62,390 nucleotides of DNA from Elusimicrobia bacterium GWD2_63_28 (lineage in GTDB: Bacteria; Elusimicrobiota; Elusimicrobia; Elusimicrobiales; UBA9959): assembly GCA_001799895.1 (NCBI GenBank), contig MGUI01000058.1, forward strand, positions 1 through 62,390, read 5' to 3'. Each line of letters opens with the position of its first letter. The stretch's first letter is position 1. Both the position numbers and the translations under genes were made by a program. The notes below the pieces were generated by a model. It saw only the letters and a program-made list of their open reading frames with translations. It was not told where the DNA came from and ran no database searches. Below are positions 1 through 11,560 of the stretch, in pieces.

Positions 1-83
1 GCATAAGCGCGGCGGGCGAGCACCGAGCGAGGCCACGGTGTGGCCGAGCGTGTTTTGCGTTCCTGCCCCTGCGGTAGGCCGCC
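1..83. repeat. Partial copy of dispersed structured repeat (copy 1)
   Basis: The first 83 bases match 11403-11485 in the same orientation with one difference (the base before the CGTTCC step). It contains the GGCCAC/GTGGCC hairpin and the right arm (61-75) of a 15-bp inverted repeat whose left arm would lie before the window. Identity stops at base 83, just before the TPR gene's 3' end. No reading frame in it looks real. It is the right half of the element described at 11358-11485. Confidence 0.85.
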
Positions 84-111
84 TAAACTTTAGCGGCCCA
101 ATTCGATGCTT

Positions 112-1167
112 TTAAGTAAACGTCTCCAGGTGGGTGTGGAGGGAGTGGCGGCGGATGTGCTTCATCGCCGCGGAGTGCTGGGCTTCGGCGCGGGCGGTTT
201 CGCCCATGAGGTAGTAGAGGTTGGCTAAAGAGAGCAGGGTAAGGGCCTCGCCGCGGGGCTCGGAGCGGCCTTTGAAGAGCGCGGCGGCTTTGCGGTAATT
301 CTTGAGAGCCTCGGCAAAATGGCCGTTCTTCTTGTTGATCTCTCCCATGCCCCACTCCACGAAACCCAGGTCGGCCCAGTCGGAGAGAGAAGAGTATAGC
401 TTGTGCGCCCGCCCGTAGCCAGCGTAAGCTTCGTCGAGCCGGCCCAGCTGCCGCAGCACATTGGCCGTGCCGCACTCGGCGTAGGCCTTGGCGAAAGCAT
501 CGTCGGTCCCGGCGAAGAATTTGCGCGCCCGCACATAGCAGTCCAGGGCGCGGCCCATAAAACCGGCCACCCGCAGGATGCCGCCCAGCCCGAACAGCGC
601 GTAACCCGCCGCGGCCTCGTCCTTGGCCTTGTCGGCGGCTTTGAGCGACTCCTCGAAAGCCTCTATCCCTTCACCGTAGCGCCCCTGCAGGCGGTACAGC
701 CCGCCCAGCGCCCAGAGCACAAAGGCCGCGCCAGACCAGTCGCCTTCTTTCCTGTAGCTCTTGTGCAGCTGTTCCAGCATTTTCGCCGCTTCTGCCAGGC
801 GGCCCACCAGCCGCAGCGCCAGCGCCCACTCCACCTTGGCTTCCCCGGTAAAAATATCCAGCTTGATCGAAAGGGCCAGGGCCTTCTTCGCGGAGTCGAG
901 GGCGGCTGCTTCACAGCCCAGCGCCCGCGAGCAGCGAGCCTCGTTCAGCAGGACTTCCAGCTGCAGGCCTTCGTCTGCCCGGGCCGCCTTGCGTGCGAGG
1001 GCATATTCTTTCAGGGCCTGCGCGAACAGGCCCAGCCCCCGCAGCGCCTCGCCTTTCAAGAACAGCCAGCGGCCGCGTTCAGTCCCCGGCTTCGTCTCTT
1101 TGAGCCCGGCCAGCGCCTTGGCGAACTGCCCGTCATCCAATAATTTTTCAATTTTTTCAATGTTCAT
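112..1167 (-). CDS. Tetratricopeptide-repeat protein
   Basis: The 351-residue product is almost entirely helical TPR-like repeats of about 40 residues, with recurring G-x-L-x-x-A and A-L-x-x-Y-x-x-A patterns. It has no signal peptide or membrane segment, so it is probably a cytoplasmic scaffold or sensor adaptor. The longer repeat unit resembles the TPR_12/kinesin-light-chain style. Its ATG overlaps the TGA of the glycosylase gene upstream (ATGA), making it the last gene of a minus-strand run that includes a response regulator. Partner and substrate cannot be read from sequence. Confidence 0.85.
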   Translation of the reverse strand: MNIEKIEKLLDDGQFAKALAGLKETKPGTERGRWLFLKGEALRGLGLFAQALKEYALARKAARADEGLQLEVLLNEARCSRALGCEAAALDSAKKALALSIKLDIFTGEAKVEWALALRLVGRLAEAAKMLEQLHKSYRKEGDWSGAAFVLWALGGLYRLQGRYGEGIEAFEESLKAADKAKDEAAAGYALFGLGGILRVAGFMGRALDCYVRARKFFAGTDDAFAKAYAECGTANVLRQLGRLDEAYAGYGRAHKLYSSLSDWADLGFVEWGMGEINKKNGHFAEALKNYRKAAALFKGRSEPRGEALTLLSLANLYYLMGETARAEAQHSAAMKHIRRHSLHTHLETFT

Positions 1168-1955
1168 AGTTTATTTATCCGTTTCGCGCAGACCTTGTTC
1201 AGCGGGCAGGAGCCGCAGAGCGGCCTGGTCTTTTTGCAGAAATCCTTGCCCAGCCTCACTAGAAGGGCGTGATACTCATTATACACTTTTACGTCGGGCT
1301 CCAGCGCTCCCTCGAACAGGGCCTTCCAGCCCCCGTAAGACAGCCCCCGCCCCAGCCCCGCCCTTTCCCCCATCCTCCGCGTATAAGCGTCGATGACGAA
1401 AGAGGCCTTGCCTGCCGCGTATAAAACCATGGAATCCGCGGTTTCGGGGCCCACGCCTTTATAGGAGAGCAGCTCCTCCCGCAGGGCAGGCGCCGCGGCG
1501 CCGGAGAACCATTTGCTGAAGCCCTCCGGGTGTTCCCGGCCCGCCCGGGCGCAAAAGGCCTTCAGCCGGCGCGCCTTCTGTCTGAAATAGCCGCTGCTCC
1601 TTATGGCCCGCTCCAGCCGCGGCAGCGCGCACCCGGCAATTTTCCGCGCGTCCAGCAGCCCGCCCCTGTGCAGTTCCTCCAGCGCCTTCTCCACGTTCTT
1701 CCAAGCCGTGTTCTGCGTCAGGATGGCCCCGGCGCAGATCTCGAAGGCTCCGCGCTCCGGCAGCGGCCCGTAGACGCCGGACGAATAGACGGGAACGTAT
1801 TTCCCCGGAGGCGTGACCGGCCACCAGCCCTGGGGGCCGAAAGCCTTGAACAGCAGGGAGTAGATCCCCCTTAGTCTTTGGGAAGCAGCCGCTTTATCTC
1901 CCGGAGCAGGTCTTCCAGGTTGTAGGGCTTTTTCATGAAGTTGCGCGCGCCGCAT
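1164..1955 (-). CDS. HhH-GPD DNA glycosylase with 4Fe-4S cluster, MagIII-like
   Basis: A base-excision-repair glycosylase of the endonuclease III superfamily. Visible features are a helix-hairpin-helix (KGVGPETAD), the catalytic Asp in FVIDAYTRR, and a C-terminal cluster motif with cysteines spaced C-x6-C-x2-C-x5-C. The EndoIII lyase Lys (GxGRKTA) is replaced by PET, and the sequence resembles 3-methyladenine glycosylase III (GPQxWWP near the N-terminus), so a monofunctional alkyl-base glycosylase is likelier than a bifunctional Nth. The ATG at 1955 lies 85 bases inside the response-regulator gene and its first ~28 residues look non-native. There is no ATG, GTG or TTG between that gene's stop and the conserved domain. 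An AGGGGG followed by a CTG near 1850 is an alternative start. Confidence 0.8.
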   Translation of the reverse strand: MRRAQLHEKALQPGRPAPGDKAAASQRLRGIYSLLFKAFGPQGWWPVTPPGKYVPVYSSGVYGPLPERGAFEICAGAILTQNTAWKNVEKALEELHRGGLLDARKIAGCALPRLERAIRSSGYFRQKARRLKAFCARAGREHPEGFSKWFSGAAAPALREELLSYKGVGPETADSMVLYAAGKASFVIDAYTRRMGERAGLGRGLSYGGWKALFEGALEPDVKVYNEYHALLVRLGKDFCKKTRPLCGSCPLNKVCAKRINKL

Positions 1956-2245
1956 TGCTTGGCCTTCTCTTTGCTTTCAGCGGTATCCAGCGTGGAAATT
2001 ATGAGCACCGGCGTATGGCGGGTCAGGCTGTCGGTCATCAGGGCGTTACAGACGTCGTAGCCGTTCAGTTTAGGCAGCAGCAGGTCCAGCAGGATCAGGT
2101 CCGGCCTCTCGCGGCGGGCCAGCGCCAGGCCGCTCACCCCGTCGAGGGCGTGCAGCACCGTGTAGCCCTCCGCGGCCAGCACGTCCTTCAGCACGCCGGA
2201 GGCGGCCTTGCTGTCCTCTATCATCACTATCTTGCGCAAGGTCAT
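1871..2245 (-). CDS. Single-domain response regulator (CheY-like receiver)
   Basis: The 124-residue protein is a stand-alone phosphoacceptor domain. Acidic pocket residues E10 and D11, phosphoacceptor D54 (LLDLLLPK), switch residue S84 and Lys106 in a KKP motif are all present, so it should be phosphorylatable. No output domain follows, so it must act by protein contact, as CheY- or DivK-type regulators do. No histidine kinase is in the window. The start overlaps the stop of the carbonic-anhydrase-like gene (ATGA at 2242-2245). The TPR protein two genes downstream is a conceivable partner, but that is only a guess from position. Confidence 0.92.
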   Translation of the reverse strand: MTLRKIVMIEDSKAASGVLKDVLAAEGYTVLHALDGVSGLALARRERPDLILLDLLLPKLNGYDVCNALMTDSLTRHTPVLIISTLDTAESKEKAKQCGARNFMKKPYNLEDLLREIKRLLPKD

Positions 2246-2754
2246 CTTGCCCCCCCGCCGCGGTAATAGCCCGCCAGCGCGATATAATCAGCCTCGGATT
2301 TCTCCAGGCCGCGGCATTCTTCGTCCGTCAGTTCGCGCTTCACTTTGCCGGGGGCCCCCATCACCATGCTGCGCGCGGGGATCCTGGAGCCGGGCGTCAC
2401 CACCGCCCCGGCCGCTATCACGCAGTAGTCACCCACCTCGCAGTCCATCACCACCGCGCCCATGCCCACCAGCGTATGCGCGCCGATGACCGAGCCGTGG
2501 ATGATGGCCGAATGCCCCACGGTGACGCCTTCGCCCACCAGCACCGGCTTGTCCCGGTTAGGGTGCAGCACCGCCAGGTCCTGTATGTTGGTGCCGCGGC
2601 CTATCTCTATGCGGTCCACGTCGCCGCGGATCACCGCGCCGGGCCAGACGGAAACCCCTTCGGCTATCTTTACTTTGCCTATAAGGCAGGCGGTGGAATG
2701 TACCCAGGCCCCCGGGGCCACTTCGGGCGCTGCTTCCCTGAATTTTTCGATCAT
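2242..2754 (-). CDS. Gamma-carbonic-anhydrase-family protein (left-handed beta-helix)
   Basis: A 170-residue protein made of hexapeptide repeats (left-handed beta-helix) and homologous to YrdA/PaaY/Cam proteins. The three metal-ligand histidines are conserved at H64 (AVLHPN), H81 (VGHS) and H86 (IIHG), so it can probably bind zinc or iron. Whether it hydrates CO2 or binds an acyl-CoA-like ligand cannot be told from sequence. I set the start at the ATG at 2754, which forms an ATGA overlap with the stop of the flippase-like gene. The longer open frame upstream of it is only a shadow of that gene. Confidence 0.9.
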   Translation of the reverse strand: MIEKFREAAPEVAPGAWVHSTACLIGKVKIAEGVSVWPGAVIRGDVDRIEIGRGTNIQDLAVLHPNRDKPVLVGEGVTVGHSAIIHGSVIGAHTLVGMGAVVMDCEVGDYCVIAAGAVVTPGSRIPARSMVMGAPGKVKRELTDEECRGLEKSEADYIALAGYYRGGGAR

Positions 2755-3812
2755 TTCTTTTTGCCTCCGTGCCCATGCCGATAATGCTCCGAGGAGCGCG
2801 GCTCGGTGGCGTGCAGGCCCCAGTAGATAAAGACGCTGGAGACGGCCGGCAGCAGGTAGTAGAAAAGCCGGAACAGCAGGCTGGCCGTCAGCGCCTGCGC
2901 CACGGGCACGCCCATGCCCGAGAAGGCGGCCGTCATGGCGGCCTCCATGGCCCCCAGCCCGCCGGGCAGGATCGGGATTATCGTCATCAGCATGCCGAAG
3001 GCGAAGCCGGCTATCAGCGTGGTCACTCCGAGCGAGACCCCCACGGCCTTGAAGGCGAAGTAGAGTATGAGGATATTGCTGAACCAGTCGCAGAAGACGT
3101 AGGCCAGCACCTTGGTGAGCTCGAACTTGCGGGTGAGGATGGTGCGGATGCCCTCGTCGAGCTGGCATTCGAACTTGAGGAAGTTCTCGTGCGGGATCTC
3201 CTTCTTGGAGAAGAAAAAGATGACATGGTTCACGCCCACGAAGGCCTTGCGGGCCCAGGTCGCGCGCAGCTCGTGGTGGAAGAAGAGCAGCGTCAGGCCG
3301 AAGGCGAAGCCGAGCACGGCGCCGACGCCGACTATGGCCTCCACCATGCTCTTGTTGAAGTCCGGCGTGTGCAGGAACTGCAGCACGGCCCCCTGCACCA
3401 CGATAAAAGCCAGCGCCAGGTAGATCAGCACCGTTATCACCACGGAGGAAGTGACGCTGGCGCCGTAGGGCACCTGGCGCTTGCCCAGCAGGTGCGCCCG
3501 GGTGGCGAAGCCGCTGATGCCGCCCGAAGAAACGAAATAGTTCACGGTGGTGGAGACGAAAGCGATGCCCGCCACCTGCAGGAAAGGCAGGCGGATGCCC
3601 AGCAGGCGCAGCACCTCCCAGAGGGTGAAGCCCATGAAGGTATAGCTGGAGACGGCGAAGCAGAAGGAGAGCAGCAGCCACCAGGGGTTGCAGGTGCGCA
3701 TGGTCTCGGCCATGGCCCCGACGTTGGGATAGATGAGCCAGCCCAGGATCCCCAGGGAGAGGACGACGGGGGCGTAAAGAGCCAGTTTTTTGCGGAGAGA
3801 GGCCTGCTTCAT
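2751..3812 (-). CDS. Lysylphosphatidylglycerol-synthase-TM-type flippase-like membrane protein
   Basis: A 353-residue integral membrane protein with about eight hydrophobic segments and the family motif PGGLGAMEAA near residue 285. It matches the LPG_synthase_TM / UPF0104 domain, which flips or exports lipids in MprF and occurs alone in many bacteria beside lipid or glycan genes. There is no aminoacyltransferase domain, so lysyl transfer is not expected. The C-terminus ends in a His/Lys-rich tail. It is the first gene of the minus-strand run and starts 69 bases from the divergent nadB. Confidence 0.85.
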   Translation of the reverse strand: MKQASLRKKLALYAPVVLSLGILGWLIYPNVGAMAETMRTCNPWWLLLSFCFAVSSYTFMGFTLWEVLRLLGIRLPFLQVAGIAFVSTTVNYFVSSGGISGFATRAHLLGKRQVPYGASVTSSVVITVLIYLALAFIVVQGAVLQFLHTPDFNKSMVEAIVGVGAVLGFAFGLTLLFFHHELRATWARKAFVGVNHVIFFFSKKEIPHENFLKFECQLDEGIRTILTRKFELTKVLAYVFCDWFSNILILYFAFKAVGVSLGVTTLIAGFAFGMLMTIIPILPGGLGAMEAAMTAAFSGMGVPVAQALTASLLFRLFYYLLPAVSSVFIYWGLHATEPRSSEHYRHGHGGKKK

Positions 3813-3881
3813 AATTTGTTAAAATTAGTTTATATTATTATCCGCGGCGAGGCAAAGCGCTTCCCGTGAAAGCCCCAGCTT
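3813..3881. promoter_or_regulatory. Divergent intergenic region with AT-rich promoter core
   Basis: The 69-base gap between the divergent flippase-like gene and nadB contains a strongly AT-rich block (3813-3841) in otherwise GC-rich DNA. TATATT and TATTAT hexamers could serve as -10 boxes on either strand. A TTGTTA at 3816-3821 is a possible -35 for nadB, but its spacing to a good -10 is not ideal. No clear Shine-Dalgarno precedes nadB. Confidence 0.4.
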
Positions 3882-5477
3882 ATGCCCATATACAGGTTCG
3901 ATTTTATAGTGGTAGGCAGCGGCGCCGCCGGCCTGCTGGCGGCCCATAACCTGGCCGGCTCCGGCCGCGTGGCCGTCCTCACCAAGCGCGACCCCGAGAT
4001 CTCCAACAGCGGCCTGGCGCAGGGCGGCATAGCCGCCGTGACCGGCCCGGACGACAATTTCGACCTGCACGTCGCCGATACCCTGCGCACCGGGGCCGGC
4101 CTCTCGGACCCGCGCGTAGTCAGGATGGCCATCAGCGAGGGCCCGGCCCGCATACAGGAACTGCTGGACCTCGGCACCCGCTTCAGCGTAAAGGACGGCG
4201 CCTTCGAACTGGGCCTGGAGGGAGGCCATTCCCGCCGCCGCGTCCTGCACGCGGCCGACTCCACCGGGCGCGAGATGGAGCGGGCCCTGCTGGAGGCCTG
4301 CCGCGCCGACAAGAATATAACTTTCTTCCCCCATTATTCAGCCGTGGACCTGATCCTGGCCAGCCGCCCCGCGCGCGTAAAGCCCAAAGGCAACCGCTGC
4401 CTGGGCGTCTACGCGCTGGAGGAAGCCACCGGCAAGGTGCGCAGCTTCCTGGCGCCGGCCACGGTGCTGGCCTCGGGCGGGGCCGGCAAGGTCTACCGCT
4501 ACACCTCCAACCCCGACGTGACCACCGGCGACGGCATGGCCATGGCCTACCGCGCCGGGCTCGAGCTGGTCAACATGGAATTCGTCCAGTTCCATCCCAC
4601 CTGCCTCTACCATCCGCAGGCCAAGTCTTTCCTGATCTCTGAAGCCCTGCGCGGCGAGGGCGGCATCCTGCGCGACTCGGAAGGCCGCGCCTTCATGAAG
4701 GCTTACTCCCGCTACCAGGAGCTGGCCCCGCGCGACGTGGTTGCCCGCGCTATCGACTCCGAGCTAAAGCGCACCGGCGCCGACTGCGTCTTCCTCGACA
4801 TGACGCACCTGAAGCCGGCCTTCCTCCGCAAACGCTTCCCGATGATACACGCCAAGTGCCTGTCGCTGGGCATAGACATGACCAGGGCGCCCATCCCCGT
4901 GGTGCCCGCCGCCCACTTCTTCTGCGGCGGCGTGCGCTCCGACGAGCACGGCCGCACCGCGATGCCGGGGCTCTACGCCATAGGCGAGGTGGCCCATACC
5001 GGCCTGCACGGCGCCAACCGGCTGGCCTCCAATTCCCTGCTCGAAGCCTGCGTCTTCGCCCGCCGCGCGGCCGAGGCCATAAAAGACGCCCGGGCCGGCC
5101 GGCGCGGGTCTCCCGGGCCCGCCCACTGGACCACGGGCAACGCCCGCCCCTCCGACGAGGCCGTCATCATCAAGCATAACTGGGACGAGATCCGCACGCT
5201 GATGTGGAACTACGTGGGCATCGTGCGCAGCGACAAGCGCCTGGCGCGGGCCAGCGCCCGCGTAAAGGTCATCTCCGAAGAGATCATAAAGTATTACTGG
5301 GACTTCCTGCTCACGCGCGACCTGCTGGAGCTGCGCAATATCGCCTGCCTGGCCGACGTGATCATCCGCTCCGCCCGCTCCCGCAGGGAGAGCCGCGGGC
5401 TTCACTACACGGTGGACTACCCCGCGCCGTCGAAGAAGTTTTTGAAGCCGACCGTGATAGACCGGTACCGCAAGTAA
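3882..5477 (+). CDS. nadB: L-aspartate oxidase
   Basis: Oxidises L-aspartate to iminoaspartate, the first step of de novo NAD synthesis, using FAD. The 531-residue length is normal. Visible motifs are the FAD dinucleotide fold GSGAAG (12-17), the substrate/FAD segment [13 protein letters not shown], the ASGGAGKVY block, EALRGEGG, and the C-terminal [18 protein letters not shown] signature shared with succinate dehydrogenase flavoproteins. The last of these, with FFCGGV, favours NadB over SdhA or fumarate reductase, and no iron-sulfur subunit is adjacent. uvrA follows after 7 bases. nadA and nadC are not in the window. Confidence 0.95.
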   Translation: MPIYRFDFIVVGSGAAGLLAAHNLAGSGRVAVLTKRDPEISNSGLAQGGIAAVTGPDDNFDLHVADTLRTGAGLSDPRVVRMAISEGPARIQELLDLGTRFSVKDGAFELGLEGGHSRRRVLHAADSTGREMERALLEACRADKNITFFPHYSAVDLILASRPARVKPKGNRCLGVYALEEATGKVRSFLAPATVLASGGAGKVYRYTSNPDVTTGDGMAMAYRAGLELVNMEFVQFHPTCLYHPQAKSFLISEALRGEGGILRDSEGRAFMKAYSRYQELAPRDVVARAIDSELKRTGADCVFLDMTHLKPAFLRKRFPMIHAKCLSLGIDMTRAPIPVVPAAHFFCGGVRSDEHGRTAMPGLYAIGEVAHTGLHGANRLASNSLLEACVFARRAAEAIKDARAGRRGSPGPAHWTTGNARPSDEAVIIKHNWDEIRTLMWNYVGIVRSDKRLARASARVKVISEEIIKYYWDFLLTRDLLELRNIACLADVIIRSARSRRESRGLHYTVDYPAPSKKFLKPTVIDRYRK

Positions 5478-5484
5478 AACTGCT

Positions 5485-8312
<2,828 letters not shown>

Positions 8313-8316
<4 letters not shown>

Positions 8317-9038
8317 CCTTCGCCCCCGCCGGCTCTCCGCCCCCGGAAGTTTCGGTCATCATCCCCTGCCTGAACGAGGCCGGGAACGCCGCGCTCTATC
8401 CGCAGACCCTTTTCGCCCCGCTGGACCAGGCGGGCTTCAGCTGCGAGATCATCTTTTCCGACGGCGGCAGCTCCGACGGCACCGCCGACCTCCTGGCCGG
8501 CATGGCGGCCGCCCGGCCCGGCGTCAGGCTGCTGCGCTCCAACGGCCCCTCCTCCTTCGCGGCCTCCATCGCCAGGGCGGTGCCGGCCTGCCGCGGCAGG
8601 TACATCGCCTTCCTCGAAGCCGATCTTTCTTTCGCGCCGCTCGACCTCGCCAGGCTGCTGGCCGCGGCCAAGGCTTTGAATTGCGACTGCGTCTGCGGTT
8701 CCCCCTTCCTGGGCGCCTTCGAGGGCCTGCCGCCCGCGAGGAGGCTCCTTACCGGGGCGGCCAACCTGCTGCTGCGCCTGCGCTTCGGCCGCGCCGTCAC
8801 TTCCTACACGCAGATCTTCAAACTTTACCGGGCGGAAGTGCTCAGGCAGCTTCACTTCCAGAACAGCGGCTTCACGCTGGACGCCGAGCTGCTGGCCAAA
8901 ACACTGGCCCGCGGGTACAAGGTGGCAGAGGTACCGGTGACCATGACGGCCAGGAGCCGCGGCCGGTCCAAGCTGGACGCCGCGGGAGAAACCTTCAGTT
9001 GCCTGCGCCTGATAGCCCGCGGCGTGGGAACCGTATGA
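8313..9038 (+). CDS. Family 2 glycosyltransferase (dolichyl-phosphate-mannose-synthase-like)
   Basis: A 241-residue GT-A enzyme with the N-terminal VSVIIPCLNEAGN nucleotide-sugar motif, a GGSSDGT loop, and FLEADLSF in the position of the DxD motif. It has no C-terminal membrane anchor, so it is probably a soluble or peripheral enzyme that transfers a sugar to a polyprenyl phosphate or a glycan. The start is a GTG overlapping the uvrA stop (GTGA). Its stop overlaps the ATG of the next glycosyltransferase, so the two are translationally coupled and probably act in one pathway. Confidence 0.88.
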
Positions 9039-10228
9039 GCAGGCCCTCTATACTGATAGCCGCGCCGCGCTTTCCCTACCCCTCGCTGAGCGGCGGAGAA
9101 AAATGGGCGGCGGCCCTGGCCGAAGGCCTGGCGGCCGACTACGACGTTTCGCTTTTTTCCTTCGCGGTACAGGGCGCCGAGGCGCATCAGACCGCCCTGG
9201 CCCTGAGCCTGGAAGGCCGCGCCCTCAAGAAGATCTTCCTGCTGCCCAAACCTCCGGGCGGGGCGGACCGGCGCCTGCCGGCGCTGCCGGCCATGTACTG
9301 GTCTGCCGGGGCGGCGGAGCAGTTCGCGGCAGCCGCCGCTGAAGTCCGGGCGGACCTGGTGCATATACTTTTCTCGGAGATGGCCTGCTACGCCGGGGCG
9401 CTGCCTCCCGCCTTACCGGCCGTCTACACCGAGATCGACTCCAGCTACCTCTATCCGTGGAAATACTACCTGCGGGAAACCGCCGGCCTGAAAGGCTACT
9501 TCAAGCCCGGGGAATTCTTCAAAGCCCGCGCCTACGCCCGCCGGCATTACCCCCGCTTCGCCGCCGCCACGGCCATCACGGCCAGCGACGGTCGCGACAT
9601 TCAGCCCTACCTTTCAGCGCCGCTGGCCGCCGTCACGCCCAACGCCGTGCACCCGGCAGAGTTCGCTCAGGACGCTCCGGCGGACCGCAGGCCCGGCGGC
9701 CTCGTCTTCCTCGGCCATTACCCGCACTATCCCAACGAGGACGCCGGGATCCGCCTGGCGCGGCGCATCTTCCCGCTGGTAAAGGCCGAGTGTCCCGGCG
9801 CGTCGCTCACGCTGGCGGGCTCCTGCCCGACGGCGGCGGTCAGGGCGCTGGCCGGGCTGGACATAACCGTGCCGGGCACGGCGGCCGACATCCGGCCTTT
9901 CCTCTGGCGCGCGCAGGTTTTCGCCGCGCCGGTGCGCTACGGCCTGGGCACCAAGGGCAAGATCCTGGAGGCCTTCGCCGCCGGCCTGCCGGTGGTGGCT
10001 TCCCGCGAGGCCGCCGCCGGCATTGAAGGCGCGCAGGACGGCACGCATTTGCTCGCCGCCTCTTCGGACAGGGATTTCGCCGCTAAAACCGCGCGGCTGC
10101 TGAAAGAGCCCGCCCTGCGGCAGCGCCTGGCCGCCGCGGCGCTGGAGCTGGTGAACAAGACATATTCTTTCAGCGGCGTAGTCTCTACTGTCTCCGCTGT
10201 TTACAGGGGTGTGCTGGATGGCCGCTGA
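9035..10228 (+). CDS. Family 4 (GT-B) glycosyltransferase
   Basis: A 397-residue GT-B enzyme. The N-terminal domain begins SILIAAPRFPYPSLSGGEKW, the acceptor-side glycine-rich loop. The C-terminal domain contains the PNAVHP segment and the KGKILEAFAAGLPVVAS nucleotide-sugar motif typical of GT4. The ATG at 9035 overlaps the preceding TGA (ATGA). It probably works with the GT2 enzyme upstream on a surface glycan; donor and acceptor cannot be inferred. Confidence 0.88.
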   Translation: MSRPSILIAAPRFPYPSLSGGEKWAAALAEGLAADYDVSLFSFAVQGAEAHQTALALSLEGRALKKIFLLPKPPGGADRRLPALPAMYWSAGAAEQFAAAAAEVRADLVHILFSEMACYAGALPPALPAVYTEIDSSYLYPWKYYLRETAGLKGYFKPGEFFKARAYARRHYPRFAAATAITASDGRDIQPYLSAPLAAVTPNAVHPAEFAQDAPADRRPGGLVFLGHYPHYPNEDAGIRLARRIFPLVKAECPGASLTLAGSCPTAAVRALAGLDITVPGTAADIRPFLWRAQVFAAPVRYGLGTKGKILEAFAAGLPVVASREAAAGIEGAQDGTHLLAASSDRDFAAKTARLLKEPALRQRLAAAALELVNKTYSFSGVVSTVSAVYRGVLDGR

Positions 10229-11084
10229 AGCCCTGCACATAGAGCTGCTGCACTCCTGCCCGAGCGCCTGCCTGGCCTGCGATCACCGCCTGGCCGGACC
10301 GGCCAGGCTCCCGGCGGCGGCGCTGGAACCGGTGTTCGCTGAGCGGAAATTCAGAGAGCTAGGCCTGGTCTCTTTCTCCGGAGGCGAGCCGCTGCTGCAC
10401 CCGGAGCTGGGCGCGATCATGAGGAGTGCCGCCGGCGCTTTCCCCGCCGCGGCGCTGGTGCTGCTGACCAGCCTGCACGACGGAGAGAAGGCAGTTTCCC
10501 TGCTGCGCTCACTCCCCCCTGCCCTGCTCGCCCGGCTTCACGTCGGTTCCTCGCTGGATGGCCCTCAAGATGTCCATGACAGTATGCGCGGTCTCCCCGA
10601 TGCTTTCGCACGGTTGAAAACGTCGCTCGCGCTGCTGAAAAAAGAATTCCCCCGCCTGTCTACGGGGCTCACCTTTACGGCCACGCGCAGGAACGCGGCT
10701 CATTTTTACGACGCCTGGCTGGAAGCGGAGCAGATGGGTTCGCCGCTGGGGCTGCAGTTCCTGGTACCCAACGCCAATACGGAGGGGCTGGAGCTGCGCG
10801 CCGGCGACAGGAAGAAACTGGCGGCCGCTCTTCGCGCCGTCCTGGCCAGGGCCCGCTCGGCCAACCTCGAAGCGGCCCTGACCTTCCTCGAGAGCGGGCA
10901 GCCCTCCGGCACCTGCGGCGCGGGCCGCACCTTCTTCATGCTCTCTCCGGAGGGCCAGTTCTACCTCTGCCCCTTCCACAAAGAGATCACCGCCCCGCTC
11001 TCCGCCCTCCAAACCCTGCGCCCCCGCCTCACCTCCCCCGCCTCCGCCACCTGCAAATCCTGCTTCCTCCGCTGCGCCCAATAA
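10218..11084 (+). CDS. Radical SAM protein with C-terminal cysteine cluster
   Basis: A 288-residue protein with the canonical C14-x3-C18-x2-C21 4Fe-4S motif, followed by SFSGGEPLLHPE (the SAM-binding GGE motif). The C-terminal third has cysteines arranged as in SPASM/twitch domains (TCGAG, LCPFH, CKSCFLRC), so a second cluster is likely. Such proteins modify peptides or act in cofactor synthesis; the substrate is unknown. I chose the ATG at 10218, 9 bases after an AGGGG, rather than the GTG at 10209. It overlaps the GT4 gene by 11 bases and is the last gene of the nadB run. Confidence 0.85.
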   Translation: MAAEALHIELLHSCPSACLACDHRLAGPARLPAAALEPVFAERKFRELGLVSFSGGEPLLHPELGAIMRSAAGAFPAAALVLLTSLHDGEKAVSLLRSLPPALLARLHVGSSLDGPQDVHDSMRGLPDAFARLKTSLALLKKEFPRLSTGLTFTATRRNAAHFYDAWLEAEQMGSPLGLQFLVPNANTEGLELRAGDRKKLAAALRAVLARARSANLEAALTFLESGQPSGTCGAGRTFFMLSPEGQFYLCPFHKEITAPLSALQTLRPRLTSPASATCKSCFLRCAQ

Positions 11085-11130
11085 TTATTAATTCCAAAGA
11101 GAAGGGTCCGCAAGAAGCCAAGTCGGGGAC

Positions 11131-11310
11131 CTGGCAGGGGTGTTGCCCCCCGAACCCTGGAAGATGGAAACCGTTGCGCGGTTTCCCCCCTAGCACTTTA
11201 GTCTGTTCCTTCAGTTATCTGGATTTTCCTGCGTTGTATAATTTGACTCACGCACTAAAGTGCTGGGGCCCCCCCTTCCCCAAAGGGTTCGGTGGCCAAC
11301 ACCCCTGCCA
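11131..11310. repeat. Long imperfect inverted repeat (structured module 1)
   Basis: Non-coding DNA forming a large stem. The outer arms at 11132-11145 and 11297-11310 are perfectly complementary over 14 bp. An adjoining pair at 11151-11158 and 11284-11291 gives 8 bp, and an inner pair at 11192-11202 and 11254-11264 gives 11 bp. A small hairpin (11166-11186) sits within the left arm. The central ~50 bases are AT-richer. Several separated complementary blocks in the right order suggest a folded RNA or a non-autonomous mobile-element relic rather than a simple terminator. Confidence 0.7.
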
Positions 11311-11357
11311 CCCCTCCGTGCATTTCTTCGCCTGCTAACTTGAGTAATCTGGCGGAG

Positions 11358-11485
11358 ACCGCAGGGGCAGGATAAGAAAAACCGTCGGTGAGCCCGCCGC
11401 TTGCATAAGCGCGGCGGGCGAGCACCGAGCGAGGCCACGGTGTGGCCGAGCGTGTTTTTCGTTCCTGCCCCTGCGGTAGGCCGCC
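11358..11485. repeat. Dispersed structured repeat (copy 2), three-stem module
   Basis: A 15-bp perfect inverted repeat (11358-11372 with 11463-11477) encloses two further hairpins. One pairs 11385-11390 with 11423-11428 and 11393-11400 with 11411-11418. The other pairs 11433-11438 with 11442-11447 around a 3-base loop. The right 83 bases recur at the start of the window with one mismatch. The predicted fold is a closed three-way junction. No protein frame or transposase is present. A structured RNA or a REP/MITE-type element are the main options. Confidence 0.8.
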
Positions 11486-11543
11486 GGAGCTTTCACAAGA
11501 TCAATTCAGGAATTGCAGCAATCCCCTAGTTGAGCCGTCGGGC

Positions 11544-11554
11544 TTTGATATAAT
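11544..11554 (+). promoter_or_regulatory. Extended -10 promoter, predicted leaderless start
   Basis: TTTGATATAAT (extended TGn plus perfect TATAAT at 11549-11554) ends exactly 6 bases before the ATG at 11561. Transcription would then begin at or next to the A of the start codon. There is no convincing -35 at 17 bases and no Shine-Dalgarno before the ATG. Confidence 0.65.
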
Positions 11555-11560
11555 CCTTAT

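Noticed and set aside
2755..3681. N-terminal extension of the carbonic-anhydrase-like protein to 479 residues
   Set aside because: The first ~309 residues are a shifted-frame shadow of the flippase-like gene. The native protein starts at the ATG at 2754.
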